From Sphingomonas psychrolutea (GTDB lineage Bacteria; Pseudomonadota; Alphaproteobacteria; Sphingomonadales; Sphingomonadaceae), in the NCBI RefSeq assembly GCF_014636175.1, contig NZ_BMDW01000008.1, forward strand, positions 86,475 through 150,474: a DNA stretch of 64,000 nt. Reading direction: 5' to 3'. A model generated the notes under the pieces. It worked only from the letters and a program-made list of their open reading frames with translations. It was not told where the DNA came from and did no database searches. Below, piece after piece: positions 8,023 through 17,748 of this stretch. Position 1 is the stretch's first letter; each line of letters starts with the position of its first letter. The position numbers and the translations under genes were made by a program.

Positions 8023-9342
8023 TCAGTGCTTCCCGCCGACCCAAGCAAAAATCTGCGGAACCGCGCCATTCCGCGCCATCCATTCCGAATAGTCGCGGTA
8101 CGCCGGGTCCATCCCGAGATGCCGTTCCTCGGTCTTGGCGCGCCAGTAATAGACGCCGCTGACCACCGCCATCAGGATCGTCGCGCGCGCGGCATCGACC
8201 ATCGATCCGGTCGTCAGCACCGGGATCGTCGCGATCCACCAGAACAGGTTCTTCGACAGATAGGCCGGGTGGCGCGAGAAAGCGTAGGGCCCATGCGTCA
8301 GGATGCCGCGATGCGTCAGGTTCGAAAAGCGAAACCCAAACGCGATCGTCGCCCAGGCGTAGATTGCGGTCAGGCCGACCAGCACCGCGCCCAAGGGAAT
8401 CAAAATCGCCGGATGCCCCGCGAACCACATCGACCAGCCATCCGCGCCGTACGTGCCAGTGTGATAATCGAGCGGGCCGTTATCGGCCATCAGCGTGAAG
8501 GGCGGATAACAGATCAGCGCCGCCATCCACGCCGCCGCGAGGGGATTGGCGCTGCGGATGTGCGAATCGAGCGGGCGGAAGGTGAGGATATAGCCGACGG
8601 TTGCGAACGCACAGTCGATCACGAACATGAAACCGATCAGCCAATTGGCGAGCGCGACCGGGTTGTGCAGCACCTCCGACAGGTTCCCGCGAACGAAATT
8701 GCCGAACCCGCCGGGCACGACCGCAAGCATGAAGGCGAGGAAGAACGCCTTCACCGCCCAGGAGCGCAAATGGTTGTAGATCGCCTCGCGGTTTTCTTCA
8801 GGGCTGTCGACCTCTTCCTTCAACCCCATCAGCCACGCGCCGAGCGCCCAGGCACCATCCTTGGGCTGCACGAGGCGACGGTCGATCCACAGCACATACG
8901 GGACCGAGCCGAGGAACAGCAGCGGTGCGGCCGTGCCGAAGCACCACATCGCAAACGGAAAGCCGCCCCATTGGTTGGTCCAGTAAAAGCGCCCGGTGCC
9001 ATAGATCAGCGCGATCCCGGCCCAGGTCAGCCACAGGCCCGCCAGTTTGGTCAGCGAAATGTCGAGCGTCTCGCGCCACGGTTTCGCGGCGGACCAGTCG
9101 ATCCCGGTCGAGGGGCTGCGATGGACCTTATCGACGAAGATCGACCACAACACCATCGGCAGTCCGCATGCGGCGACGTTGGCGAGCGCCGCAAACGGGC
9201 CGTCCATGCCGAAATGGCGCGCGACCGCGACCCAGACGAACAGACCGGCCAGCCCCGCCAGCCCGCAGCCCGTGCTGACGGCGGATGGCGGGCGGGGATC
9301 GGCAGCCTTGGCCGCACGCGCGAGGGCGGTATCGTGGAACAT
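8023..9342 (-). CDS. Isoprenylcysteine methyltransferase-like membrane protein
   Basis: A polytopic membrane protein of 439 residues with about ten hydrophobic segments. The last 100 residues hold the ICMT/phospholipid-methyltransferase signature: a loop GPYAFSRHPAYLSKNLFWW followed by a membrane helix pair and EERHLGMDPAYRDYSEWM. That motif forms the S-adenosylmethionine site in prenylcysteine carboxyl methyltransferases. The first 300 residues are much longer than a minimal ICMT and have no motif I recognise. The substrate is unknown; bacterial members act on lipids or small hydrophobic thiols. The gene is transcribed toward gshA, and a palindromic element separates the two stops. Confidence 0.72.
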   Translation of the reverse strand: MFHDTALARAAKAADPRPPSAVSTGCGLAGLAGLFVWVAVARHFGMDGPFAALANVAACGLPMVLWSIFVDKVHRSPSTGIDWSAAKPWRETLDISLTKLAGLWLTWAGIALIYGTGRFYWTNQWGGFPFAMWCFGTAAPLLFLGSVPYVLWIDRRLVQPKDGAWALGAWLMGLKEEVDSPEENREAIYNHLRSWAVKAFFLAFMLAVVPGGFGNFVRGNLSEVLHNPVALANWLIGFMFVIDCAFATVGYILTFRPLDSHIRSANPLAAAWMAALICYPPFTLMADNGPLDYHTGTYGADGWSMWFAGHPAILIPLGAVLVGLTAIYAWATIAFGFRFSNLTHRGILTHGPYAFSRHPAYLSKNLFWWIATIPVLTTGSMVDAARATILMAVVSGVYYWRAKTEERHLGMDPAYRDYSEWMARNGAVPQIFAWVGGKH

Positions 9343-9422
9343 TGCCGCAGTGGTAGCGCGGCAGTGGTTAGCGCACGGTAAAGGCTAGAGATCGCGCAAG
9401 CCGAGGCGCGAGAACCGGCGGG

Positions 9423-10196
9423 CTATTTCCCGGTCCACACCCCGTGGCGCTTCTCGACGAACGCGGCCATGCCCTCACTTTGATCCTCGGTGCCGAACAA
9501 CGCGTGGAACAGCCGCCGTTCGAACTGCACGCCCATCGCCAGGCCGGTCTCGAACGCGGCGTTGACCATTTCCTTGTTCGCTTTGACCGCGAGCGGGGCC
9601 ATCGAGGCGATCGTCGTCGCGGTCTTGACCGCATCGTCGATCAGATCGGCGGTGGGGACCACGCGGCTGACGAGGCCCGCGCGCTCGGCTTCGGCGGCGT
9701 CCATCATCCGGCCGGTGAGGCACATTTCCATCGCCTTGGCCTTGCCCACGGCGCGCGTGAGGCGCTGCGATCCGCCCATGCCGGGGGAGACGGCGAGCTT
9801 AATCTCGGGCTGGCCGAACTTGGCGGTATCGGCGGCGAGGATGAAGTCGCACATCATCGCCAGCTCGCACCCGCCGCCCAGCGCATAGCCCGCGACCGCC
9901 GCGATGATCGGCTTGCGCGTCTGCGTGAAGCGGTCCCATCCGGCGAAGAAATCATGGCCGTACATGTCGGCAAAGCCCTGCGCCTGCATCTCCTTGATGT
10001 CGGCCCCCGCCGCAAACGCCTTTTCGCTGCCGGTGATGACCGCGCAGCCCTGCGACGGATCGGCATCGAACGCCGCCATAGCGGCGAGCAGATCGGCGAG
10101 GATCTGGCTGTTGAGCGCATTGAGCGCCTGCGGGCGGTGGAGCGTCACCAGCGTCACAGCGCCGCGCTGTTCGACGAGGAGGGTTTGGTAAGTCAT
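9423..10196 (-). CDS. Enoyl-CoA hydratase
   Basis: A 257-residue crotonase-fold hydratase that adds water to 2-enoyl-CoA. The oxyanion-hole segments are present: [13 protein letters not shown] around residues 58-70 and the [17 protein letters not shown] block around 100-116, with both catalytic Glu positions of classical hydratases ([10 protein letters not shown] and [15 protein letters not shown]). The start is ATG 10196, overlapping the TGA of the upstream hydrolase gene by 4 nt; an open frame further upstream merely re-reads that gene. Coupling to the hydrolase and to the acyl-CoA dehydrogenase points to methacrylyl-CoA hydration in valine breakdown, though the enzyme may also serve other acyl chains. 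Confidence 0.92.
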   Translation of the reverse strand: MTYQTLLVEQRGAVTLVTLHRPQALNALNSQILADLLAAMAAFDADPSQGCAVITGSEKAFAAGADIKEMQAQGFADMYGHDFFAGWDRFTQTRKPIIAAVAGYALGGGCELAMMCDFILAADTAKFGQPEIKLAVSPGMGGSQRLTRAVGKAKAMEMCLTGRMMDAAEAERAGLVSRVVPTADLIDDAVKTATTIASMAPLAVKANKEMVNAAFETGLAMGVQFERRLFHALFGTEDQSEGMAAFVEKRHGVWTGK

Positions 10197-11263
10197 GCAG
10201 GCGTCCATTCGTCTGATTGGGGGAGCGGCGCGAAAATCTGGTCGAGGACATGCCCCGTCACGCCCTCGGGCGTATCCGGGTTCCATTTGGGGGCATTGTC
10301 CTTGTCGACGATCACCGCGCGCACGCCTTCGAGGAAATCGTGGCGCTGAACGACACGGCACCCGACGGCATATTCTTGGCGCATCTCATCCTCGAACGTC
10401 GCCATCGTCGCGCCTTCGTGGAGCAGGCGGAGCGAGACCTTCATCGTTTGCGGCGATTTGGTGCGAAGCGTGGCGAGCGTTTGCATCGCCCATTCGCCGC
10501 CATCGGCCTCGAGCGCGGCGTAAATCGCTTCCAGTTCGTCCGAAGCGAAGAGCCGGTCGATCGTTTCGCGCTGCGCAAGAATGCGGGCTTCGGGTGCAGA
10601 TTGCGCGCTTTCCCCAAGGATCGCCGCCATGCGCTGCGGATCGGCCGCGATCCGCGTCTTGGCATCGTCGAGCGCGGCGCTCGGCACATACTGCGTCGCA
10701 AGCCCGAGCGCGAGACATTCCGCTCCGTCGAGCCGATGCCCGGTCAGCGCGAGATACTGCCCGATTCGCCCCGGCAAACGCGACAGATACCAGCCGCCGC
10801 CGACATCGGGGAAAAGCCCGATCCCCGTTTCGGGCATGGCAAACTTCGTATTCTCGGTCGCGATGCGGAAATCGCACGGGCAGGCAAGGCCGACGCCGCC
10901 GCCCATCGTGATGCCGTCCATGAAGGCGATCGACGGCTTGGCATAGGTGAACAGCGCGTGGTTCATGCGATATTCGGTGTGGAAGAACGCGCGCGCCTCG
11001 GCCCCGTCCTTTGCGCCCGATTCCGCCAGCATGCGGATGTCGCCGCCGGCGCAGAAGCCGCGCGACAGTTTGGGGTCGCCATCCGGCGCGGGCGCATGAT
11101 CGATCATCACCGCTTCGACGGCCGGATCGGTACGCCAGGCCTCGAGTGCTTCGAGGATGGCGGAGCACATTGCAGTGTTCAGCGCATGGAGCGCCTTGGG
11201 TCGGTTGAGCCGGATGCGGCCGACCTTGCCTTCAATTTGGGTGATAACGTCAGAGGTCGTCAT
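10193..11263 (-). CDS. 3-hydroxyisobutyryl-CoA hydrolase
   Basis: A crotonase-superfamily thioesterase of 356 residues that releases 3-hydroxyisobutyrate from its CoA ester, a step specific to valine catabolism. The HIBCH features are visible: [58 protein letters not shown], and the longer C-terminal region with [16 protein letters not shown] and [13 protein letters not shown] that separates it from plain hydratases. The start is ATG 11263. The frame runs 40 codons further upstream, but that stretch translates the palindromic element at 11271-11381 and is not part of the protein. It is the middle gene of an acyl-CoA dehydrogenase-hydrolase-hydratase set. Confidence 0.93.
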   Translation of the reverse strand: MTTSDVITQIEGKVGRIRLNRPKALHALNTAMCSAILEALEAWRTDPAVEAVMIDHAPAPDGDPKLSRGFCAGGDIRMLAESGAKDGAEARAFFHTEYRMNHALFTYAKPSIAFMDGITMGGGVGLACPCDFRIATENTKFAMPETGIGLFPDVGGGWYLSRLPGRIGQYLALTGHRLDGAECLALGLATQYVPSAALDDAKTRIAADPQRMAAILGESAQSAPEARILAQRETIDRLFASDELEAIYAALEADGGEWAMQTLATLRTKSPQTMKVSLRLLHEGATMATFEDEMRQEYAVGCRVVQRHDFLEGVRAVIVDKDNAPKWNPDTPEGVTGHVLDQIFAPLPQSDEWTPA

Positions 11264-11270
11264 ATCCTTG

Positions 11271-11381
11271 GCCCTTCCCCGGCGAAGGCCGGGGCCCAGT
11301 CGTGAAGGTTTTGCAATCGAAGCGCAGCACCCGAAACGCTTGGACGGCGCGACTGGGCCCCGGCCTTCGCCGGGGAAGGGC
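11271..11381. repeat. Palindromic element, GGCGAAGGCCGGGGCCCAGT family
   Basis: An inverted repeat of about 111 nt between the acyl-CoA dehydrogenase and hydrolase genes. The arms are CCCTTCCCCGGCGAAGGCC plus GGGGCCCAGTC on the left and GACTGGGCCCCGGCC plus TTCGCCGGGGAAGGG on the right, and each arm contains a smaller hairpin. Copies of the same family occur at 17621-17728, 21220-21324 and, inside a gene, 45141-45247; a variant is at 5540-5702. It separates two cotranscribed genes, so it may modulate mRNA stability between them. Confidence 0.88.
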
Positions 11382-11393
11382 AAAGCAGAGACG

Positions 11394-12551
11394 TCACTGC
11401 CGCGTCAACTCGCGCCCGACGATCATGCGCATGATCTGATTGGTGCCCTCAAGGATCGAATGCACCCGCAAATCGCGCCAGAAGCGTTCGATCGGGTAAT
11501 CCATCAGATAGCCATAGCCGCCATGCAATTGCAGCGCGCGGTCGGCCACCGCCGAGCCGGTGTCGGTCGCCAGCCGCTTCGCCATCGCCGCAAACTTGGT
11601 CTTGTCGGGGGCGTTCGCGGTGACCTTCGCCGCCGCCATGTACAGCAGCGCGCGCGCCGCTTCGAGATCGGTCGCCATGTCGGCGAGCGTGAATTGGGTG
11701 TTTTGGAAATCGGCGATGGCGGTGCCGAACTGCTTGCGATCGCGGGTATAGCCGATCGCTTCGTCGAGACAGCGTTGTCCCCCGCCGAGCGAGCACGCGC
11801 CGATATTGAGTCGCCCGCCGTCAAGGCCCATCATCGCGATGCGGAAGCCCTCGCCCTCGCCGCCGACAAGGTTCTCCGCCGGGACGCGAACGCCGTCAAA
11901 AATCACTTGCCGCGTGGGTTGCGAATGCCAGCCGAGCTTCTTCTCGTTCGCACCGAAGCTGATTCCGGGCATGTCCTTTTCGATCACCAGGCATGACACG
12001 CCCTTGGGGCCATCCTCGCCGGTGCGCACCATCGTGACATAGACTTCGTTCTCGCCCGCGCCGCTGATGAACTGCTTGGTGCCCGTGACGATATAATGGT
12101 CGCCATCCTTGACCGCCTTGGTTTTCAGCGCGGCGGCGTCGGAGCCAGAGCCGGGTTCGGTCAGGCAATAGCTGGCGATTCGGTCCATCGTGACCAGCGA
12201 GGGCAAATATTTGTCCTTAACCGCGGCCGAGCCGAAGCGATCGATCATCCACGCCGCCATATTGTGGATGCTGATGAACGCGCTGGTCGAGGGGCAGCCA
12301 TAGGCCATCGCCTCCATGATCAGCGCCGCCTCGAGCCGACCGAGCGCGATGCCACCCGATTCCTCGCTGACATAGATCGCCGCAAAGCCGAGCTCGGCCG
12401 CCGCCTTGATCGTGTCGCGCGGAAAAATGTGTTTCTCATCCCATTCTGCAGCGTGCGGCGTGATCCGGTCGGCGGTGAACTTCCGCGCGAGATCCTGGAT
12501 CTCGCGCTGGTCGGGGGTGAGGTCGAATTGGGTGTGGTCGGGCTGGCTCAT
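11394..12551 (-). CDS. Acyl-CoA dehydrogenase, probable isobutyryl-CoA dehydrogenase
   Basis: A 385-residue FAD-dependent acyl-CoA dehydrogenase. Family motifs: YCLTEPGSGSDAAALKT around residue 130, the C-terminal LHGGYGYLMDYPIERFWRD, and ILEGTNQIMRMIVGREL at the end. The sequence resembles ACAD8-type isobutyryl-CoA dehydrogenases (GVSCLVIEKDMPGISFG, KKLGWHSQPTRQVIFDGVRVP). This assignment fits the two downstream genes, which encode the next two steps of valine degradation (methacrylyl-CoA hydration and 3-hydroxyisobutyryl-CoA hydrolysis). Methylmalonate-semialdehyde and hydroxyisobutyrate dehydrogenases are not in the window. An AraC-type regulator gene is divergent, with only 87 nt between the starts. 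Confidence 0.9.
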   Translation of the reverse strand: MSQPDHTQFDLTPDQREIQDLARKFTADRITPHAAEWDEKHIFPRDTIKAAAELGFAAIYVSEESGGIALGRLEAALIMEAMAYGCPSTSAFISIHNMAAWMIDRFGSAAVKDKYLPSLVTMDRIASYCLTEPGSGSDAAALKTKAVKDGDHYIVTGTKQFISGAGENEVYVTMVRTGEDGPKGVSCLVIEKDMPGISFGANEKKLGWHSQPTRQVIFDGVRVPAENLVGGEGEGFRIAMMGLDGGRLNIGACSLGGGQRCLDEAIGYTRDRKQFGTAIADFQNTQFTLADMATDLEAARALLYMAAAKVTANAPDKTKFAAMAKRLATDTGSAVADRALQLHGGYGYLMDYPIERFWRDLRVHSILEGTNQIMRMIVGRELTRQ

Positions 12552-12638
12552 GCCGCGCGGTCTATCGCGCTTGTGCGGCGATGCCTACCCCGCACTGCCC
12601 GATGGACGAGGTTTACGGACGCGGCCATAACGCGCTCC

Positions 12639-13694
12639 ATGACGCGCATCACTCTGGTCATTTTCGCGGTTCGCCTGCTCGCGATCGGGCAAGTGCTGCT
12701 CGTCGCGCTGGTGATCGCGCGCACTGCCACGCCGCGCCGAATCCGGCTGTCGAGCGGCTTCCTGTTGCTGTGCACCTGTGCGTTTCTGGTGCTGCAAACG
12801 CCGCTGTCGGCGATGGCGGAGGGACCGTTCTGGCCGCTGCTCCCGCTCGCTGCACAGCTCGTGCCGCTGGCGCTGTGGGTGTTTGCGAACGTCCTGTTCG
12901 AACGGCAAATCGATCGCCGGATCGCCGTGCTGGCCTTGATCATGGCACTTTCTTGCTGGGCGACGCTCGGCATGGGGCGCATCGACGCCGGGGACGGCGA
13001 GCGGCTCGCCTTGCTGATCGTCGCGCAGGTGCAGCGCGTATCGCAACTTGCCCTGGTCGCGCATGCCATCGCGATCGCGTTGCACGAGCGCGGCGACGAT
13101 CTGATCGAGAAGCGGCGGCGCTTGCGAGTCGGTTTCGTGATCGTCGTGGCGGTGCTGGCGATCACGGTCATCGTCCTCGAATTCTTCTTCGGTTTCGAGG
13201 CTGTGCCGCCCGGCTTCACGCTGGTGCAAATGATCGCGATCCTGATCGCGACCTTCGCGCTGGGCGGCGCACTGCTGCAAAGCGACCCCGATCTGCTCCA
13301 CGATCCCGATACGCCGACGCCGCCCGCCACCGGGATCAGCCCGAGCGAGCATGTGTTGAAGGGCAAGCTCGACGCGGCGATGGCGGACGGGATCTACCGC
13401 GAGACCGGACTCACGATCGGCCAGTTGGCGACTCGCCTCGGCACGCCCGAGCATCGGCTGCGCGCGCTGATCAACCAGCGGCTCGGCTATCGTAATTTCT
13501 CGGCCTTTCTCAACGCCCATCGGATCAACGAGGCGAAGACGCTGCTGGCCGACCCGGCGCAAGTCGATCGACCGATCCTGACGATCCCGATGGACCTCGG
13601 CTATGCCAGCCTTGCGCCGTTCAACCGCGCCTTTCGCGACACAGCCGGACAAGCACCAAGCGAATTTCGCCGGGCGCAGATCGTGCGCAACTGA
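12639..13694 (+). CDS. AraC-family regulator with multi-spanning membrane domain
   Basis: A 351-residue protein. Residues 1-215 are almost wholly hydrophobic and form about seven membrane helices (for example TLVIFAVRLLAIGQVLLVALVIA at the start and FVIVVAVLAITVIVLEFFFGF later). Residues 240-350 are an AraC/XylS DNA-binding domain with two helix-turn-helix units: LTIGQLATRLGTPEHRLRALINQRLG, then the second ending FNRAFRDTAGQAPSEFRR. It should read a membrane or small-molecule signal directly into transcription. The start is the ATG at 12639. It is divergent from the valine-degradation genes, which makes them candidate targets; this is an inference from position only. Confidence 0.87.
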   Translation: MTRITLVIFAVRLLAIGQVLLVALVIARTATPRRIRLSSGFLLLCTCAFLVLQTPLSAMAEGPFWPLLPLAAQLVPLALWVFANVLFERQIDRRIAVLALIMALSCWATLGMGRIDAGDGERLALLIVAQVQRVSQLALVAHAIAIALHERGDDLIEKRRRLRVGFVIVVAVLAITVIVLEFFFGFEAVPPGFTLVQMIAILIATFALGGALLQSDPDLLHDPDTPTPPATGISPSEHVLKGKLDAAMADGIYRETGLTIGQLATRLGTPEHRLRALINQRLGYRNFSAFLNAHRINEAKTLLADPAQVDRPILTIPMDLGYASLAPFNRAFRDTAGQAPSEFRRAQIVRN

Positions 13695-13734
13695 AAAAAG
13701 CCGATCGATTCCGAAACCGATCGAAGATTTTCAG
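13691..13734. terminator. Hairpin at the end of the AraC-type gene
   Basis: A nested inverted repeat covers the stop codon: outer arms CTGAAAA (13691-13697) and TTTTCAG (13728-13734), inner arms CGATCG and CGATCG around a 10-nt loop. A T-run follows the inner stem in either direction (ATTTT on plus, TTTTTT on minus), so it looks like a rho-independent terminator for the regulator gene. Confidence 0.55.
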
Positions 13735-13799
13735 CACCGCCGCGACGGCCGCCGCGCAAACGGGCAGCGCCGTGGCATCGCCTTTGTCGGAGTCTCGCC

Positions 13800-14615
13800 A
13801 TGTCCCTGCTGTCCTCGCTTACGCCGATGCTGTCCGAAATCGCCAATGAGACGCGTTGGGCGGTGCAGATCGAATTCGAACGTTATCTGGCCGGGGCGGC
13901 GGGAGTCGCGATCCTCTATTGGCTGATCCGCCGCTGGATCGAGCCGCGCCGAATCCAGGCCGCCAAGCCGAGTCTCGCCGATCGCCGCCGCGAATTCGGC
14001 CAATCGGTACAAGCGATTCTCGTCTTCTCGGTGGTCAATCTGCTGACCTTCGCGATGTATCGGGCGGGGTGGTTGCCGATTTCGCAGGGCGAACCGATCC
14101 TCGGCATTCTGATCGCGCAGATCGTGGCGATGGTGATCCTGCACGACACATGGTTTTATTGGATGCACCGCACGCTGCACCTGCGCGCCTTGTTCCGGCG
14201 CGCGCACGCCGCGCATCATCGCAGCCGCACACCGACAAGCTGGGCCGCGTACAGCTTCGCGCCGATCGAGGCGGTGTTCGAGAGCATCTACGTCCCGGCG
14301 ATGTTCGTCATCGTCAGCCATGTTGCGCCGATGCAGCCCTGGGCGATCTTCGTCTTCCTCGGCCATCAGATCGCGCGCAACGCGATCGGCCATTCGGGGT
14401 TCGAGCTGGCGTGGCCCGGCTTCACGCGCGCGCCGCTGACCGGCTGGCTGACGACGACGACGCATCACGACCTGCACCATACCGAGGGGCGCTATAATTT
14501 CGGGCTGTACTTCACCTGGTGGGACCGGATCATGGGCACCGAGCATCCGCACTATCATGCGCGGTTTGAGGCGGTGGTGGGGCGGCGCGCAGTGGAGCAA
14601 CCGGTCGCGGCGTGA
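13800..14615 (+). CDS. Sterol desaturase/fatty-acid hydroxylase family protein
   Basis: A di-iron membrane oxidoreductase of 271 residues. The eight-histidine pattern of the family is present: HDTWFYWMHR (His115 and His123), HAAHH (136-140) and HHDLHH (222-227), plus GHSG near 197-200. Three or four membrane segments surround these motifs (residues 30-45, 68-90, 98-115, 165-190). Members hydroxylate or desaturate sterols, carotenoids or fatty acids; the substrate here cannot be read from sequence. There is no clear operon partner: the upstream regulator gene is followed by a hairpin, and the deacetylase gene converges 6 nt after the stop. Confidence 0.88.
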   Translation: MSLLSSLTPMLSEIANETRWAVQIEFERYLAGAAGVAILYWLIRRWIEPRRIQAAKPSLADRRREFGQSVQAILVFSVVNLLTFAMYRAGWLPISQGEPILGILIAQIVAMVILHDTWFYWMHRTLHLRALFRRAHAAHHRSRTPTSWAAYSFAPIEAVFESIYVPAMFVIVSHVAPMQPWAIFVFLGHQIARNAIGHSGFELAWPGFTRAPLTGWLTTTTHHDLHHTEGRYNFGLYFTWWDRIMGTEHPHYHARFEAVVGRRAVEQPVAA

Positions 14616-14621
14616 TCCGGC

Positions 14622-15641
14622 CTATTGCACCGCCGCGACCTGCTGCACCGTGGCGCCGGTCGGGCGGTAGAGCACGCGCTCGGCGAACAGTCGATTCGCC
14701 AGCGGTACGTCGTTGCGCTCGTAATAAAGCGGGCCGGGCAAGCGCTGCTGCCATGCCAGCGCCTCCGGCAGCGTCCCGTTGGCGCTGTCGAAATCGCCGG
14801 TCTGGTGATAGACCGGATCGGCAAAGGCAGCGTCTGCGGTGATGATCGTCCAGCCGTCTTGGCGCAGCGCGCTTACGAGATCGCCGACATAGCGCGCCGC
14901 GATATCGGTTTCGTGAAGCAGCAGCACTTGCGGGGTTTGCCGCCCGGCGACACGCCGCATCAACGCATCGGAAAAGTCGGCCGATTGCACCATCGTCTCG
15001 ACATAGAGATCGCGAAGTGCTGCATCGTTGATCGGTTTTCCGGCCTTTTTTGCCGCGATCGTCTGGCCTTCGATATTCCAGTCGGACCCGTCGACGCTGA
15101 CCCAAGCGATCTGCAAGCCCCGTGCGGCGAGGCCGTCGAGCACCGCACGGCGTTTTTCCCGATCGCGGCCACCCTGGTTGAGGCCGGGGAAGCGGAACCA
15201 CGGGCGGTAATTGCGCTGGCCCTTCAGCACGGCTTCGGCCTTGTCGATATCGGCAAGAAAAGCGTCTGCCGACATCGCGCGCAAATCACGGTGCGACCAG
15301 GTGTGATCGGCGATCGCATGCCCCGCCGCAGCATAAGCCGCGAGCCGCGCGCCACCGTCATTTTTCGGGCCGATTCGCCCCGGATTGGCGAAGAAGGCGG
15401 CTTGGCGGACGCCGCTGGCGCGCAACGCCGCGATCAGCCGCGTGGTGCGTTCGGCGGGCGTGTAGAAAGCGCCGGGGCCGCGCGGGATATCGTCAAAGGT
15501 CAGCGCGATGCGCTTCCCGGGGACAAGCCCCGCGAGCGGCGCGGCCTTCGGTGCTTGCGCGCGCGGTAGCAGCCCGACCGCCAGCGGCAGCGCGACCAGC
15601 ACGAGTCCGGCCACGAACATCACCTGGCGCAGCGGAGTCAT
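14622..15641 (-). CDS. Polysaccharide deacetylase (NodB-like) family protein
   Basis: An exported or membrane-anchored carbohydrate-esterase-4 protein of 339 residues. The N-terminus has a hydrophobic signal or anchor (VMFVAGLVLVALPLAVGLL). The NodB core carries the catalytic and metal residues: IALTFDDIP (motif 1, Asp-Asp around 50), HTWSHRDL (motif 2, around 113-120), and the Arg-containing RPWFRFPGLNQGG (motif 3). A late LLLHETD occupies the motif-5 position. The C-terminal part differs from typical peptidoglycan deacetylases and resembles the subgroup of secreted sphingomonad deacetylases. The substrate is likely peptidoglycan or an exopolysaccharide (inference). Confidence 0.87.
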   Translation of the reverse strand: MTPLRQVMFVAGLVLVALPLAVGLLPRAQAPKAAPLAGLVPGKRIALTFDDIPRGPGAFYTPAERTTRLIAALRASGVRQAAFFANPGRIGPKNDGGARLAAYAAAGHAIADHTWSHRDLRAMSADAFLADIDKAEAVLKGQRNYRPWFRFPGLNQGGRDREKRRAVLDGLAARGLQIAWVSVDGSDWNIEGQTIAAKKAGKPINDAALRDLYVETMVQSADFSDALMRRVAGRQTPQVLLLHETDIAARYVGDLVSALRQDGWTIITADAAFADPVYHQTGDFDSANGTLPEALAWQQRLPGPLYYERNDVPLANRLFAERVLYRPTGATVQQVAAVQ

Positions 15642-15732
15642 CGGGCGGGGCTCATACCCTTAATCTTGCCCTAACCAACCGCCCGACGCAAAGGATGGTG
15701 ATGATCGTTCGCGCGGAATCGGGACGGTCCCG

Positions 15733-16803
15733 TCACCCCGCGATATGCGCCCGGCATTGCATCAACGGCTGAATTCGCGTTCCGAACGCCTCCACCCCTT
15801 CCACGAAATCGTCGAAGGTTAGCAACACACCGCCGGTATTGGGCACCTCGGCCATCTCATCGAGCATCCGCGCGACGCTTTCGTAACTGCCGACCAGCGT
15901 CCCCATGTTGATGTTGACCGCGCCTTCGGGCGCGGCGAGTTGGCGGACGTTGGTGTCCTTGTTGACCGTGTCCTTGGCGCCTTGATCGGCGAGCCAGGCG
16001 ATCGCCTCGACATCGACGCCGTCATTGTACGATTTCCACTTGGCCATCGCTTCTTCGTCGGTTTCGGCGGCGATGATCATGATCAGCACGAAAATCGACA
16101 CGGCGCGCCCGGTCTTGGCGGTGGCGGCGGCGAGGCGAGTGTTGTTCGAGGCAAACGCCGTCGGGGTGTTGACGCCCTTGCCCAGGCAAAAGGCGTAATC
16201 CGCCCATTTTGCGGAGAAAGCGAGGCCCTCGTCGGACGACCCGGCGCAGATGGTCTTCATGTCGCCTTCCGGTTTGGGCCGGACGCGGCAATCCTCCATC
16301 TGATAGTATTCGCCCTTGAAGTCGCTCACCCCCTCGGCCCACAATTCGCGCAGGATATGCGCATATTCGTCGAGCATCTTGTAGCGATTGCGGAAATGCT
16401 CGTCGCCCGGCCACACGCCCATCTGGGTATATTCGGGTGGCTGCCAGCCGGTGATGAGGTTCAATCCGAACCGCCCGTGGCTGATCGAATCGATCGTGTT
16501 GCACATCCGCGCGGCGAAGGCGGGCGGGATGACGAGCGTCGGGCAGGTCGCGAAAATCTTGATCTTTTCGGTGACCGCAGCGAGCCCCGCCATCAGCGTG
16601 AAGCTCTCAAGGCCATATTCCCAGAACTCGGTTTTGCCGCCGAACCCGCGCAGCTTGATCATCGACAGCAGGAAATCGAGGCCGTGCTTTTCCGCCGACT
16701 GCGCGATCGTCTTGTTGAGATCGAACGACGGCATGTATTGCGGCGCATTCTCGCTGATCAACCAGCCGTTGTTGTTGATGGGCACGAAAACGCCGACTTG
16801 CAT
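15733..16803 (-). CDS. rutA: Pyrimidine monooxygenase RutA
   Basis: A 356-residue luciferase-family flavin monooxygenase that opens the uracil ring between N3 and C4 to give peroxyureidoacrylate. Near-diagnostic stretches shared with E. coli Rut[15 protein letters not shown] at the N-terminus, [47 protein letters not shown], and [21 protein letters not shown] near the C-terminus. The protein starts with MQVGVFVP and lacks the extra N-terminal extension of some annotations. It is the last gene of rutB-rutC-rutD-rutA on the minus strand, 4 nt after rutD. The flavin reductase RutF it needs is not in the window. Confidence 0.96.
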   Translation of the reverse strand: MQVGVFVPINNNGWLISENAPQYMPSFDLNKTIAQSAEKHGLDFLLSMIKLRGFGGKTEFWEYGLESFTLMAGLAAVTEKIKIFATCPTLVIPPAFAARMCNTIDSISHGRFGLNLITGWQPPEYTQMGVWPGDEHFRNRYKMLDEYAHILRELWAEGVSDFKGEYYQMEDCRVRPKPEGDMKTICAGSSDEGLAFSAKWADYAFCLGKGVNTPTAFASNNTRLAAATAKTGRAVSIFVLIMIIAAETDEEAMAKWKSYNDGVDVEAIAWLADQGAKDTVNKDTNVRQLAAPEGAVNINMGTLVGSYESVARMLDEMAEVPNTGGVLLTFDDFVEGVEAFGTRIQPLMQCRAHIAG

Positions 16804-16807
16804 GGGG

Positions 16808-17608
16808 TTACTCCTCTACGGTTTCGCCCGCCAGCCAGGCGAGCACGAAGCTGTTGAAGGCGCCCGGATCGACCACGTTGACCGCATGCCCGCCATGCTC
16901 GGCACGGCAGAAACCGGCGATCGGCAGCCCGTTGGCAAGGGCCACACCTGCGTTCGGCGGGACGAGCATATCGTCGTCGGACACCACGACCAGCACTGGT
17001 CGATGGATCTCGCGCAACCGTTCCGAAACGTCGAACGCGGCGAGTGCGGCGATCCGTTTCTCCATCGTCGCTGCACCGGGAAAATGCGCGAGCTGTTCGG
17101 GCAGTTCGGCCTCTAGCAGGGCGTCGTTCGCCGAGATCCAGTTCGGCGGATAGAGAAACAGCGGCTGCGCGCGCAGATACGCCTCCGCCCCGCTGCCGCG
17201 CAGCAATGCGAGCCGCGCAGCGAAGCAGCGCAGGAAGTGCGGATCGGGCGACGCCCAGCCATTGACCACCACCAATTTGTCGATCCGGTCGGGAGCCAAC
17301 AGCGCCAGTGCCAGTGCGGCGACACCGCCCGCGGCATGACCGACAATCGTCGCGCGCGGCAGGTCGAGCGCGTCGATCAGCGCGAGGATGTCGGCGGCGA
17401 AATCGTCGACAGTGACCACTTCGGGCAACGCGCGGTCGCTGCGCCCGGTGCCGCGATGATCGTAAGCGATGACGCGGTACTGCGTGGCGAGCGCGGTGAT
17501 GTTGGGTTTCCAGTAGCTCGCTGATCCGCCGAGGCCCGAGGACAGGATCAGCGGCGGGGCGTCGTCGGGCCCGTGGGTTTCGTAATAGAGGCCTGCGGCT
17601 TGGGGCAT
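16808..17608 (-). CDS. rutD: Aminoacrylate hydrolase RutD
   Basis: An alpha/beta-hydrolase of 266 residues, assigned to the aminoacrylate step of the Rut pathway. Fold motifs: [24 protein letters not shown], and a late [15 protein letters not shown] with the catalytic His. The nucleophile-elbow position reads VGHAAGG, so the usual Ser is replaced by Ala; E. coli RutD has, as I recall, the same GHALG form. The start is ATG 17608 with GGGGTGAG upstream; a longer frame runs into the palindromic element at 17621-17728. It sits between rutC and rutA, 4 nt from rutA. Confidence 0.9.
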   Translation of the reverse strand: MPQAAGLYYETHGPDDAPPLILSSGLGGSASYWKPNITALATQYRVIAYDHRGTGRSDRALPEVVTVDDFAADILALIDALDLPRATIVGHAAGGVAALALALLAPDRIDKLVVVNGWASPDPHFLRCFAARLALLRGSGAEAYLRAQPLFLYPPNWISANDALLEAELPEQLAHFPGAATMEKRIAALAAFDVSERLREIHRPVLVVVSDDDMLVPPNAGVALANGLPIAGFCRAEHGGHAVNVVDPGAFNSFVLAWLAGETVEE

Positions 17609-17620
17609 TATCTCACCCCT

Positions 17621-17728
17621 GCCCTTCCCCGGCGAAGGCCGGGGCCCAGTCGCAGGACGGAAGGAAACTGCGCGTAGCACTTGAACAACGCAACGCTCGC
17701 AACTGGGCCACGGCCTTCGCCGGGGAAG
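17621..17728. repeat. Palindromic element, GGCGAAGGCCGGGGCCCAGT family, between rutC and rutD
   Basis: Inverted repeat of about 108 nt with the arms CCCTTCCCCGGCGAAGGCC plus GGGGCCCAGTCG and CAACTGGGCCACGGCC plus TTCGCCGGGGAAG. It splits an otherwise tight rut operon (other junctions are 4 nt), so it is probably a later insertion between cotranscribed genes. Confidence 0.88.
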
Positions 17729-17748
17729 CGGAACAGGGGGAAGCTGTT

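Noticed and set aside
8026..9381. A 451-codon frame opposite the ICMT-like gene
   Set aside because: Arg/Asp/Glu/Gln-rich sequence without any family motif; the minus-strand frame has membrane helices and the ICMT signature.
11264..11383. N-terminal extension of the 3-hydroxyisobutyryl-CoA hydrolase
   Set aside because: The extra codons are the palindromic element; the family N-terminus and the ATG at 11263 fit better. The same reasoning was used for rutD, mtnA and the BaiN-type gene.
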